A stretch of 64,000 nucleotides of DNA. Origin: Romanomermis culicivorax. Taxonomy: Eukaryota; Nematoda; Enoplea; Mermithida; Mermithidae. The notes beneath the pieces are model-generated. The model ran no database searches and was not told the origin of the DNA. It worked only from the letters and a program-made list of their open reading frames with translations. A program made the position numbers and the translations under genes. This document shows positions 22,996 to 34,680 of this stretch, in pieces (the stretch's first letter is position 1; each line of letters begins with the position of its first letter). The stretch is taken from positions 868,001-932,000 of the forward strand of contig CAWUHX010000064.1 in the NCBI GenBank assembly GCA_963922205.1. The letters are read 5' to 3'.

Positions 22996-25629
22996 TACGG
23001 GTATGGTTTAAGTTTATACCCACATCTGTTTTATTAAATGTTTCCTGCCGGATTCAGTAATTTATGAAAATGAGGGAAGCCAGATTTCGAAGAAATTCGA
23101 TTTGAGAAGCTTATACATTCATCCTTTGGCGATTGAATTGTTTCGAAATGAAATGAAATGAAAAGCTTTGTTTGTTTCTATCAAAACTTTTCCATCCTCA
23201 CAAGAATTTGTGTAACCTGACTTATGTTCATCCACAATAGTTCATAATAGCCTCAGGTTTCCATCAGCATCGGTAACGTCACGTGCGAGCAAAAACAAAA
23301 TGTCAGCATTCGAATAAAATTTGCTCATTTTCCTTAATTCGTAAAATATGGAAGTTTAATGTGTTAAAAGTGAAATGAAGCTTTAAAAATGATGAACGCA
23401 GTTGTTACTGAGTTAATTCCAAATTAGTGAGGGTGAACTTGTTAACTCAACAGCCGCGCCTTTTGGAGCAAACAACGCTATGCTAACGGAAATTTCCAAA
23501 TTTTTATCCTTCAAAATGTCGAAAAATTGCAACATATTGATCTCGAACAAACAAAAATGTGATAAATGGCGCCAATATTTTTTCAAATCTCTAAAAACTT
23601 TACGGTTAGAAACACGATCCGCTGATGGAATTTCGATTGAGTGATAAATTGTTTACAGTAAAATCTGAGTTCTCAAACGTTGATTACAGTTACTCCATGT
23701 TTGTAGTACACTATAGCAAGATAAGACATCTTGTTCTTTTTCATAAAATGACAACAATAAATCTTCAGTCAGTGATGCATGGAATCGTTCGAAATGACAC
23801 GAGTAATAGCGAATTTCTCACCAGTGAATTTCTTGAGCGTAGAATTTCGAAAGTGATGCAAAAAAACGTAAGGGCGTTTTTTAAAGATTTGGGAACACCC
23901 TATTTCAGCTACAAACTAAATGAAAAATCAGAACATCATGAGTTTTATTCCAATCGATAGATTGCAATAAAACTTCATTTCCAAAAAACGACGTCAGAGT
24001 TTTGAACTCCCATTTTTGATCGACTTATAAAGGTTCGAAAATCGAATCAATCGATCTCGACAGAATTGGCTTCATTGAGCTTAGAAATCTTGAGATGATA
24101 AAAAATAGCACGATATCGTCAGACTTGCTTGCACAAAGCTTCACGGAAATTGTTAAGAACTGCTCAGGTACGCTCACAACTTTCCAATGATTATTTTAGA
24201 CGCATTCCAGGGAAAAAATTAAGAATATTTTCTAATTTTGCAGAATTTTCGACTTGCCCGACACGATACAAAATCTACGAAATATTTGTTTCATTATCTG
24301 GAGGATGCATGAAATGAGCGGTACAATGCTAAACACGAAAATTAAAGGTTGGAATTTTTGGAAAAATTCCGAATATTACAAAGTAATGAAATACGAGTTT
24401 TGATGAGTGTCGGACTACATCTAATGAGGTTAAGCCTCGATCTGCAGTCCGTTATATCAAGAACTTTTACGCAAATAGCATTTGCAAGTCATGTCCATCT
24501 ATGAAGCTTATAATAAATAATAGTCTATTCTGTAGCACTTTCTAGCATTCATCGAAAAAAGAAGATTCTTCTGCTTGTAGCTTTGAGAACAGTTCTTGCT
24601 TCTGCAGATATCTTTGGATTGAATTTCCAATAGATGTTTTTTATGACTGATACGTCATAAATGCAACCCAGATCCATATATTACTCATCAAGGATTGCCT
24701 TCATGAACTACCGTACATTAACTCAATGATAAACTGCTTGCATATCAGATCTGAATGAAAAATTGAGTAAAAATGTCAAATCAACTTTTTCTCGATATTG
24801 AATTTGTTGATATCAGTCTCATGCGCTGTTAATTAAGGAAGCTTCATTTTTCGAAAGATCAAGGGACGAGCAGTATCTCGATATCATAGTTAGAGAGGAC
24901 TAACTTCATTCAGAAATCCAAAGTGGTAATCTTTTGAGTTAATGAAGTAAAACAGACAGGCTGGATTATGTAACTATCAGCAACCATTGATTCTGCATGC
25001 AGACATATATCAGTACATTTTTACAAAATTCAAAAGTCTTAAGTCGAACGTCAGCAGTGAAAAAAATTAATTTTCTTCAGAAAAAAATCGAATTCCGGCT
25101 TTTAATTTTGAAGCAAAGATTACGAGAATTACTGAAATCATGGAATTCGAGATACGAATTCTGTTATTCGTAAGCGATCTAAGCTCCTCAAAAACTCTCA
25201 TAGATTTTTCCTATCCGATGGAATCGACATTCGAATTTGTCTTTCAACTGGCTCACAATTTTGAGCACTTTTTTATGCAGTTGAGTTAAGCTCGAAACAA
25301 AGATTTGGAAAATGGGAAGAAGCAGATTTAGAAGGCCAAGAAAATATTTCAACGCTATTTCGAAACGATGAATTCAAAGACGATTAAAGAGAATATCAGG
25401 AGTATGCTGCAGATATAGAAAAGTGAAAATAGAATAAAAAAATTTTTAATGACGTAGAACACGTTGCACAAAAACTGATTATAAATTGTACATCTGTTTT
25501 TGAGCTGATGAATGCATTTTCATACGGAATACAGACTCCCGAAAAATGTTCCCTCCTGCCATGAAACAAAAAAGGGTTTCTCTAGATTTCAATTACTCAT
25601 GGATACTGGAGGCCTTGAGGATGGTCGAC
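22996..25629. other. AT-rich intergenic stretch
   Basis: The best frame is 111 codons at 23625-23960 (+), with no recognisable domain. No repeat structure or RNA gene recognised. Confidence 0.45.
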
Positions 25630-26320
25630 CTGGCTATTCTTTTATACTTCTACTTTTGTTTTGTTTTGTTTTATTTTCCTTTGTTTTCTATCTTTTGATT
25701 TTTTAACTCGCTCATTTTCCACTCTGTTAATTTTCTCCAATCTTGCAAAACTTTGTTTCATTTTTCGTTCCTTGTTTACACTTTCTGCTTACGTTTCAGT
25801 TTTCAGTTTTCTTTTCCTTTTTTTACATTTCAGTTTCTGTTTCGTTCTTTTTTCTTTGTATAGTTTCTTTCCCTTCTCTGTCTTCATTCCTCTTTTCCTT
25901 TTTTCAAAAACTAGCACGTATGAGGCTTGGTCGTTTGCGTTACTGTAATGTTTCTCTCATGTGCTGCTAATTTCCTAGAAATTTTAAATTTGTTCCAAAT
26001 CCTTATGTTACATTACGAGCTGTAGCAGAGACACATGATATTTTATAATCACTGAAAGGCGACTCCTACCGATCAATGATCTTGCATGGAAATTTGGTAA
26101 TCGCTTCCTACTTAAATAAATGATCAGATCAGCATAAATGCTGAAAAGCAGCATGAACAGGCACGAAAGTGAGACGGGCGCTTAGTCAAAGCATCAGAGG
26201 AAAGTCATAGCTAAACAATGGGCGCCAAAGTAAGACGGGCGCCAAGTTAAGACAACAGTCTTATTTTGGCGTCTATAACATTGGGCGCCGAAGTGAGACG
26301 GGCGGCATAGTAAGACTATA
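25630..26320. mobile_element. Foldback-like half element, family F2, copy 1
   Basis: A pyrimidine-rich arm (25640-25915) runs into a shared middle and ends in an array of 17 bp units at 26165-26317, of the type GGGCGCCAAAGTAAGAC. The whole block is an inverted copy of 33975-34680: landmarks in the same order include ACTAGCACGT, CTCGCTCATTT, TAATGTAAC-type and GCTGAAAAGCAG strings. Frames within it reflect only strand bias. Confidence 0.7.
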
Positions 26321-26446
26321 CCACAAAAACACACATTCGAGATCAGCTGTTCATAAAATATTAAAACTTTTCCTATGAACGGATAAGAACAGTTGTGCGC
26401 AGTTTATTTCATTTTAACATAACAAATAAATTTCCTCAATAGTGAT

Positions 26447-26697
26447 CTAAAGTCTGTTTTTTATAAGATGCTTCCAAATTGAAAAGTGACACAAATCAGT
26501 ACTGTCATCAAAATCGTTTACATAGAACTCTTACCATAAAATTTTTCACTCGAAAAATTGTTTAAGGTAAGGTCAGTACGCTCACAAATTTCCAGTCCTA
26601 TATGATATATTGTTTACCAGAAAATCATGAAAATCTGAAATACTACTTGCTTTCCACTTTCATTATTTAGAGGCATTTTAAGGAAAACAGACTATAG
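26447..26697. mobile_element. MITE family M1, copy b
   Basis: 251 bp, the same length as copy a and in the same orientation. Left end CTAAAGTCTGTTTTTTATAAG, right end GGAAAACAGACTATAG; the interior ACACAAATCAGTACTGTCATC and TCCAGTCCTATATGATATATT match copy a. Confidence 0.88.
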
Positions 26698-29560
26698 TCG
26701 CCTGAAGGAGACGTGCTATTCGGTGAACACATTCAGTGGCAGAATTGACTTAAATATGCAAAAAAATTGCAGCGACTTCAAACAAACAATTGCTAACTTG
26801 AAACACAATCGATTGCAATCAAAGTTAAGATTTTTGAGGACTATATCTTATCTGAAATCTCTCTTCAACAGTTTGCGAGAACTTCTCCAAGTAATAATGA
26901 AAAGGGGCAATTTTCGATTGGAATGCGACGCTACCTTTCGGGTGTGGAAAAACAACGGAATTCTATTACTATAGGACGCCATTTTTGACCTTATTTTCAA
27001 ATTTCTCTGATAAATAAACAAGTTATACGTACATACTTCTGTAGTAGAAGAGTAAAAGACCGTCATTGGCATCAAGTTTGTACACTATATAGTGTATGTT
27101 GTGAAATACTATCCATTTTCATATTTACCAAAAATGGGCGCCATTTTATTATTTATCTCGTTTATTTATCTTTTTTTTATTTATTACTTTTAAAAAACTT
27201 TTTTTTTGTTATCGCGCGGTTTTATGTTACCCTGTAAAAAAGTTTGCATAATTGAAAAGCGTCGATTTTTCAAGGTCGGCCACTTTTCGACCCGAAAAAA
27301 ATTCTTTTTACAGTAATCCGCTACAGTAACTGTCCTCTCAAAACAGTAGTCCCCTTTATTTGACAAAAGTTTAGTGGTGATTAGGTGATATAATCAATTT
27401 TAGACTCACTCAAAAAAGCCAGACACGCCGAGAAAGCGCGAAAAAAGTTGAACTTTTTTGGTAGTAGTCGAAAACAACTTTTTTCGGTATTTTGGTCGTG
27501 ATACGTGGCGCCCGAAAATCAGGTTTATAGTGGCGCGGAAAATCTATGAATTTTAGGCGGGCCGATGAGTAAACATTGTGAAAATTTTTCAAACTCCACT
27601 GAACAGTAAAAACATACTACTACAACACACCATTTACCAAATTTCATTGCAAATACTGATTAGGCGGGATGATAAAGAAAGAGATGTTTAAAAGAAAGAG
27701 GGAGACACACACACACTACAGTTTTCAATAGTCTTTTTCGACAAATTCATCAAGAAATTAATCAACGGTGAAAGATGAACGATTAATCAAATAAAAATAG
27801 CCCACTCAACTTTGAAGTACTGTACTGTACTGTATAATGATGCATCATGAGAAATCTCAATTCAGTTGAAGTGGAACGGCGTAAAAGGGCGCGAACTAGT
27901 ACGCATAAAAAACAATGCAAAAAGGTCACGTGACACAGAGTTCAGTGTTACAATATAGAGTGGCCAAATCAGAGATGCTCGGCTCAAATTTTCTAGAGGA
28001 AAAAACTCAGGAAATGCCAAGTGAAGATGTGAGCTAAAATTCTGATATTCATCACTTTCTCCTGAGATCTCGGTATCTCATAATGTTTGTCCTAAGAAGA
28101 TACATTGGCAAATAAAGTAAACTGAAAAAACTATCAGGTTATGAATAAATGAACAGCGAGCAAATTACAACAGAAGCTTAAAAGTCCGAGTAAGAATCGC
28201 CAGTGGCTAAACAACACTTCATTTAGTGCCTGAACGAATACAAGTGGCTGAAGTGGTACCATGTTCATTGCCTTTAAGCAAGGCCGAGAGCCATATTTGC
28301 AGGGGAAATTTGCATAAATATGGTAAACCATGAATAACTAGTGAAATGGAGATTGAAAGATTCAAAAAATGCATTCGATAGATAGATTTGAATGTACTGA
28401 AATATTTTCCGTGATAAAAGGAGTCATTTCTACAACTTTTCTTCCAATAGGATGTCCAGAAATTTTATAATATTTCAAACTCATATAAGTGTGATTTGCA
28501 AAATCCGGTGAGTTCTCAAGATCAGGTACAAGTGAAATTTCCGTCTTTCGAAGAATTTATGCTAATTGGAGGGTTTAGAAATTTACCCACTCAAACAATA
28601 ATTTTTTTGATTGGAGTAATTTCAAAACGTGAGCAATCGGTCGATTGATTTTCTTGAAATCTATCCAGATCATTTTTAAACACCAAACGTAAAGGCTCTT
28701 AAGCCTAGTCCAAATTTCATTTTTGAGCCCAGTACTTCACTTTGGAAAACTTTGTCCGCATTGGAATAAAAGCTATGGAGCAAAATTTTCGGTCGGCGGA
28801 TCCAGATTCGGAGCAGAAAATAATTTTCGGCAATGATATCAGTATACGGATGATTCTGAATGGGGTTCAGGCTAAGGCGACCCGAAAATTGTAAATTTCC
28901 AAAGAATGTTGTACTTGACAGATTTCGCCCCTGTCGGGTCAGATTTCACCCAGACATCTCAAAAAATTTCAATTAACATTTTTTTGTGCATTCAGTATAA
29001 ACGTCGTAATCAACAACGTGGAATAAAGTTGAGAATGGTGTGGTTGACTTAATGTCGAAATTTGTCAAATTCAGAAGCAAAAATTTTAGCAATGTTCAAA
29101 ATTACTGGAAAAAGCCTAATTTGAAATCATTGAGTTTCGTACTTGGATGGTTCGTTAGCAGGCCTGTAGGTAGGGATTGGTTGGGGGGGGGGGGTGGTTG
29201 GGGCATGTGTCAGAAAAAGCGTTCTTTTTTTATCTTCAAGAAAAAGTCCAGTCAGAAATACCAATTTTACAGTGAATTGAGTGAAAAAAATGTGTCCCCC
29301 TGAAAAAAATCTTAGTTACAAGCCCGTTCATTAGCATAATTTCGAGAATCACGTGAAACTAATCAATTTGTTAATTTTCTGTACTCAATATCGAGATTAC
29401 TTGTTGCAGTTAGGTAATTTCACTGATTTCGAATCGAGGAAACTTGAGTTAAAACCACTCATTATCATGAACTTTTATTCTCGTTTTCCGCACTTAGTTC
29501 ACAAAAGCAGATACGGTTCAAAAATTGTTAGGATGAGCCTATAAAAATCTATTTCGTCGT
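26698..29560. other. AT-rich intergenic stretch
   Basis: No gene recognised. Short CTACAGTAA-type motifs near 27310-27360 and a CTGTACTGTACTGTA run near 27820 are common in worm intergenic DNA. A G-homopolymer patch at 29160-29205 with a C-rich tail near 29295 resembles the G/C-rich repeat family but is too short to assign. Confidence 0.45.
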
Positions 29561-29794
29561 CTATAGTCTGTTTTTTCTGAAATGCTTCTAAATAATGAAA
29601 ATGGAAAGCATGTAGTATTTCAGATTTTCCCGATTTTCTGATACACTATATATCACAGAAGAACGAAAATTTACCTTTAACAATTTTTTGAGTGAAAAGT
29701 TTTACAGTAAGAGCTCTATGTAAAGGACTTTGACGACGATACTGATTTGTGTCACTTTTCTATTTGGAAGCATTTTATAAAAAACAGACTATAG
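29561..29794. mobile_element. MITE family M1, copy c (inverted)
   Basis: 234 bp with the best preserved ends of the family: CTATAGTCTGTTTTTT at left and AAAAAACAGACTATAG at right, a 16 bp near-perfect terminal inverted repeat. The interior matches copies a and b in reverse orientation (TACTACATGC-type and GACACAAATCAGTATCG blocks). Confidence 0.9.
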
Positions 29795-30010
29795 TTCGGA
29801 ATACAGGCGTGAATTATAAATCAAAAATTGGTGGTCCGATTTTTGATTTTCCCTATATTTTCGTTAAGAAATAAAGGTACACCGCTTCAAATCACGTTTT
29901 TGAATAAATCTCGACGATGTATATCGGTCGGTACCGGAATTATCACATCTTGAAAGGAAAAAGTTCAGATGGTATCATCTGGCTGAAGTCACACTTCTGA
30001 TTATTATTGC

Positions 30011-30131
30011 TGCAAGTGGCCACCCATCTTCGGTAATATGGTAACGTTAAGACATGGGGATGGCTTAAGATTAGATAAGGACCATCCCTATCCTATAACT
30101 TTACCACACAAAAGATAGGCGGCCACTTGCA
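30011..30131. repeat. Long imperfect hairpin
   Basis: An 11 bp perfect terminal inverted repeat (TGCAAGTGGCC / GGCCACTTGCA) opens arms of about 50 bp that pair with some mismatches (for example GGGGATGG with CCATCCC), closing on a ~20 nt loop near 30061-30080. It could be a small MITE or an expressed hairpin RNA; sequence alone does not decide. Confidence 0.6.
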
Positions 30132-30495
30132 ACAGGAATATACACTTTTGGACATTAAACCTCCCAACTGCCCCAGCTGGCTTTTGGTAATAGTCAGTAC
30201 TACATCTAAAGTGTAAGAGATGTAAGTGTTATACAAGGAATTGTCCATCATAAAGTTGGTCATACGGCGACCCTCCACTATAATTTCCAGTTTAGGGACG
30301 AAAATGTCAATTATTTGGTAGAAAATTCAGTTTTAAACAAAAAATGGTCAGAATTATCGACTGTTTGCTGCAAATACGAATTTTCAATAATATTCATACC
30401 AGAAAAACTATTTTTTTGGACCAAGAATCTTGAAATTTTTTCGTTCAATGAACGCTTTACCTACAAATTTTGAGCAACCTTTAATCTCATCCTGA

Positions 30496-30753
30496 TTTCC
30501 GATCGTCCCAATCCACGACAAATCCCGCAAAGATCGCACAGTTATTGACCCCTTACGAAGCCTGGAAAAGCAAAGTCAAGTTGCTGATGAAATTTCCAGA
30601 TTACCACCAGGCATCCAGGAGACCACACGCATATATTTATGTATACCATCCACATTAGATGACCACTGCTATTCCATATGCAAACTAATGGATTATGTTA
30701 CCGCCAGACGTCTAATTGTCTGGGTTGCAAAAAACGGCATACAACAATTATAG
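30496..30753 (+). pseudogene. Coding-like patch of unknown origin
   Basis: An open frame of 85 codons, ended by TAG at 30751-30753 and bounded upstream by TGA at 30493-30495, lacks an early Met but reads like a real protein: balanced composition, with RSLEKQSQVADEISRLPPG in the first half and CKLMDYVTARRLIVWVAKNG in the second. Local GC is higher than around it. It could be an internal exon, though no clear acceptor is seen, or a fragment of a transposon or gene. I do not recognise the family. Confidence 0.3.
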
Positions 30754-31183
30754 ACAATCGAACCGCAATAAATGCGCCTGCCAATCAAAGTTGACGTTCT
30801 TCACACACGGCTCACGTGGCAGAATAAACAATGGTCGAAAGCGTTGACCAATATTTTGCTGAAGAAAGTTTTTGCTTCATAACGATGTTTTACCTATTCG
30901 TGAAATACAGCTTCAAAAAAAAGCTCAATCGTGTCAAAATTTTTCTATCAAAAAAGTTTGTGAAGTTTAGTACAATTTTACAGTCCTTTAAAACATACGG
31001 TTTGGAAAAAAATTTCAAAAAATATCAAATAGTATTTGTTTTTCACTTAAAAATAGACTAGTTATTCACAGTAAGCCTGTAGTACTTTAAGTTTTGAAAT
31101 AGATGCAGTAACTTGCTCCTTCTTGATTAACAGTCTATTTCAGACTGCTCTTTCCAGAATTTTCGATTGAATTTAATTTCTGC

Positions 31184-31552
31184 ATGTACATAGCCAAAAA
31201 ATTTTTCAAGTTTTCTCGTTTGTCGTTCAAGAAAGCCACAATGCACGACTCGTCCAAAAATCGAATGAGAAAAGCCAAGGTCATCAATGAAAAATGCTTC
31301 CATTCACTACCTGAACCTTATGTCGGCAAGAATCACGTTTTTTCCAATTTTCAATCTGTATTTATTGAGGCCAAGCTATCCGAAAAAAAGAAAAGAAAGA
31401 CAAAGAAAAAGGAAAACTCGGCATTTTGCTGCAGCTTTTACTCCATTTGTAACACATGCAAGATCCTTATTGGATTCGTTTGTTTATATTCCGGTTTTAA
31501 ATTAATGACTGATGCGTTGGACATTCATCGGTTCAATAAAAAGAAACAATAG
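31184..31552 (+). CDS. Hypothetical small basic protein with one membrane segment
   Basis: 122 codons from the first ATG, or 103 from an internal Met at residue 20. The N-terminal half is Lys/Arg-rich, with KKKRKTKKKEN around residues 68-78. A Cys-rich hydrophobic stretch with ILIGFVCLYSGFKLM follows near 94-108, and the end is again basic. No family recognised and no splice or neighbour support, so it may be a chance frame. Confidence 0.25.
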   Translation: MYIAKKFFKFSRLSFKKATMHDSSKNRMRKAKVINEKCFHSLPEPYVGKNHVFSNFQSVFIEAKLSEKKKRKTKKKENSAFCCSFYSICNTCKILIGFVCLYSGFKLMTDALDIHRFNKKKQ

Positions 31553-31888
31553 AGATGATTTCTGACCACTGTTGATCAGAGAACGCTTCTAAAAAAATAT
31601 GCCTCAAATTTCCAGTGTCTGTGAGTTGAAAGACAACAGGCGCATGACGAATGTACTTCAAAATACACTGCTTCTTAACGGAAATTAATGTAATCTTTGG
31701 ACAAATTATGACGTTTTAGAAATCAGAAAAAAACTGCCGATGCTATTTAATCAATATTCTTGATCTTGAAACATTATTCGTGAACATGTGAGACCACCAT
31801 AAAAATTAGCAACGTGTAATTTCAAACCGTCACTTTATTGCCACTATTTGCTGCTGAAATAACCGAACGCATTCAGAGGTATATTACC

Positions 31889-32960
31889 AGGTGGGCGATT
31901 GCCATGTGATCGACTTCCCAAATGACCGATTCCCATGAAACCGATTCCGAAGTGAGAAATTTCCCGATTGGGCGATTGTCAAACAAGCTGTCAAGAATGC
32001 AATGAAACTATTTTATTTTATTTTTTATATTTTCTCTTATTTTCTTTCTTTCTTTTTTATATATTTTCTTTATATTTTCCATATTTTCTCTCTTTTTGTA
32101 TTTTTCTTTGTACGTGTTTCTTTTTTCTCTAGTTTTCCGTGCCTGTTACCTATTTTTTGTTGTTTACGTTTTTATCATTTGTATCTGCATTCTTCCATTT
32201 TTTCACCGGCTTTTTCCTTTATTGCTCATGGAACAATGCATTAGATGTTGTCATTTTAAATAACCATAGTCTCTCATTTAATTCCTATACAGTTCGACAT
32301 GCTAGTGTTTCAGCGTTGTAGGCGTAAAAATCATTATAAAAAACACGAACAATAGAATACTGGAGAAAGAAAGCGCCAAAAAATTGAAAGCATTAAGAGT
32401 AAAGGAAAATAAGTAAAAAAATATTTAAAAAATGAATAAAACATAAAGAAAAGTGACAAGAAACAAAAAGCAACATAGAGAAAGCAGCAATAAAGCAAGA
32501 AAGAAAAAATAACGTAAGAGAGGAACAAAAAAAGGAGTAGGGCAATAGAAAAAGAGAAAAATAAAGAAAAAAATCAGGAGACTAAGATGACAAGTGAGTA
32601 AAAATGAAAGAATCACGAAAAAGGAAATTAAATAGGAAATAGTGCATGCTGATTTGTATACGAGTTATATAGGAGACGTGCTTATTCAAGATGACAACTT
32701 TTAATGTATGCTAAGAAAAAATGAAAGGGAGATAGAGACAAAAGACGTCAACGTAGAAACATAATAAACAAAGGCAAGCGCAACATCCTCTGGAAACAGA
32801 AGAAAAAAGAAATATACGCAAAGAAAAATATGAGATGAAGAAGGAAAAGAAAAATTTATTACATTTTCGTTGATAATCGCCCAGTCGGGAATTCGCTCAT
32901 TTGAGAATGAAGTCAGTTGCAGATCGCTCACATGAGAATCGCTCCCATGAGAATATCTCT
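31889..32960. mobile_element. Foldback-like element, family F1, copy 3
   Basis: End arrays at 31889-32003 (five or six degenerate 15-17 bp CGATTCCCAAATGA units) and, inverted, at 32870-32960. The left arm is T-rich (32000-32240) and the right arm A-rich (32390-32640 and 32700-32860). The inner landmark TGTTGTCATTTTAAATAACC near 32247 matches copy 1. Confidence 0.75.
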
Positions 32961-33974
32961 TCATTCAGCATATAACTGTTATAGATATTACACTCCAATG
33001 ATTTTTCACTTCTAGTTGGAATGAAAATTTTTCCCGTTGCAATGCCTGTGCTAGATTTACCTTCTTACAATTAACGTCATTGTAGATTATACTCCTTTTG
33101 CCCGTATCAAAACCACATATATGCCAAAACGGCTAGCACGGCCAATGCCTGGAACATCCCAAAACGAAAGGAACGCTTTCCACTACTTACCGATCATTGA
33201 AGCATAACCATTAATGATCACACACATGGACATGCAACATGAGCACCATTCCCATGCATGATTATTGAGTCATGCATTGCAAAAAAAATCATTTTATTTA
33301 CGAGAATGTAATTGCAAAGAAACGCACTTCTCATTTTACTGTCAAAAGTTGGAAAAACGTACAGCTTTCAAATGTATTTCCCTTGCTTCTCCATATGGTG
33401 TTTGATCGTTTTCATACTACAGAAGATTGCTGTGGTGGCAGAAGTGTCCGCAATGTCCATCCATAGCAGCCGATATGTCGATAGTGTCAGTGAAGATGTT
33501 TTAGCTCAAGGTTAGTTGTCGGCAGTAATGTATACTTGGTGTGTTTCTGGGATGAGTTAGATTTGAAAAAAAAAACAAAATTTATAGTAGAAAAAATTGA
33601 GGATCCGTAACCCTGCCAAATAGTGCATGACCACTACCTAGTGCACATCCGCTACCATTAGCCGCATCTGCTACCAGACAGAAAAGAGGGCGGAAAAGCA
33701 GCTCGCGCGAATCATTTTCAGAAGGGTTTTCCGATAACAAAAATTTAGGAAAATTAGAACAAGAATACTGGTTGACAGTTCTGAGCTGAAAAATATTTCC
33801 TTTGTTCACTTAATGGCTTTATATAACGATGCATTGTGCTTGAGACATAGTGCTACATAATTAAAAATCTTTCGAAAAATGAGTAAAAGTGTAAAATAAT
33901 AAAACTATGAAACACAATTACCTTTTTGTATTAACTAAGTAAAAAAATTACGAACCTATCAAAGTTCTGTCTCG
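32961..33974. other. Unassigned spacer
   Basis: No gene or repeat structure recognised. Frames at 33272-33515 (+) and 33582-33809 (-) have no supporting features. Confidence 0.4.
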
Positions 33975-34680
33975 CAGGTACAGTCTTACTTTGGTGCCCG
34001 TTTCAATTTGGCGTCCCGTCTTAGTCTGCTTTTCAGCATTCATGTTAATGATTTATTTAAATAAGAAGCGATTATTAAATTTACAAGATGATGAAGTAGC
34101 TTTGCAGTCGCCTGAAATATCATGTGTGTCTGCTATAGCTCGTAATGTAACATAAAGATTCGCATCAGATTGAAAATGATTCAGAAATTAACAGACCATG
34201 AGAGAAATAGTACATTAACACAAACGACCAGGCCCTGAACGTGCTAGTTATTGAAAAAAGGAGGGGAGGAAGGAAGACAGAGAAGTAAAAGAAATTATAT
34301 ACAAAAAAGTACAAAACGGAAACTGAAACGCGAAAAATAGACGAAAACTGAAAATTGAAATGTAAGGAGAATGTAGAAACAAGGAACGGAATCATGAAAG
34401 AAATATTTTGCGAAATTAGTGACAAATGAGCGAGTAGAAGAAAATGAAAAGATAAGAAAAGAACAAAAACAAAATTAGAAAAAGAAAAGAATAGAGAACG
34501 GGAAAAGAAAAAAGAATAAGGGGAACGGTGAGTAAGATGAAACAGAAAAGAAATATATGGAAACAAAAACAGAGAAACAAATAGAAATAACACAATGTGA
34601 AAATAAAACGGAAAAGTAGTGAAAATAAAGAAAACAAAACCGAAAAGCAGTGAAAATAAAACGGAAAAGCACTCAAAATA
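33975..34680. mobile_element. Foldback-like half element, family F2, copy 2 (inverted)
   Basis: Starts with GTCTTACTTTGG and CGTCCCGTCTTAGTC units (33982-34028), the complement of the 17 bp units at 26165-26317, and runs into a purine-rich arm (34240-34680). It is the inverted copy of 25630-26320, about 7.6 kb away. Whether the two are arms of one large element or separate insertions is unresolved. Confidence 0.7.
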
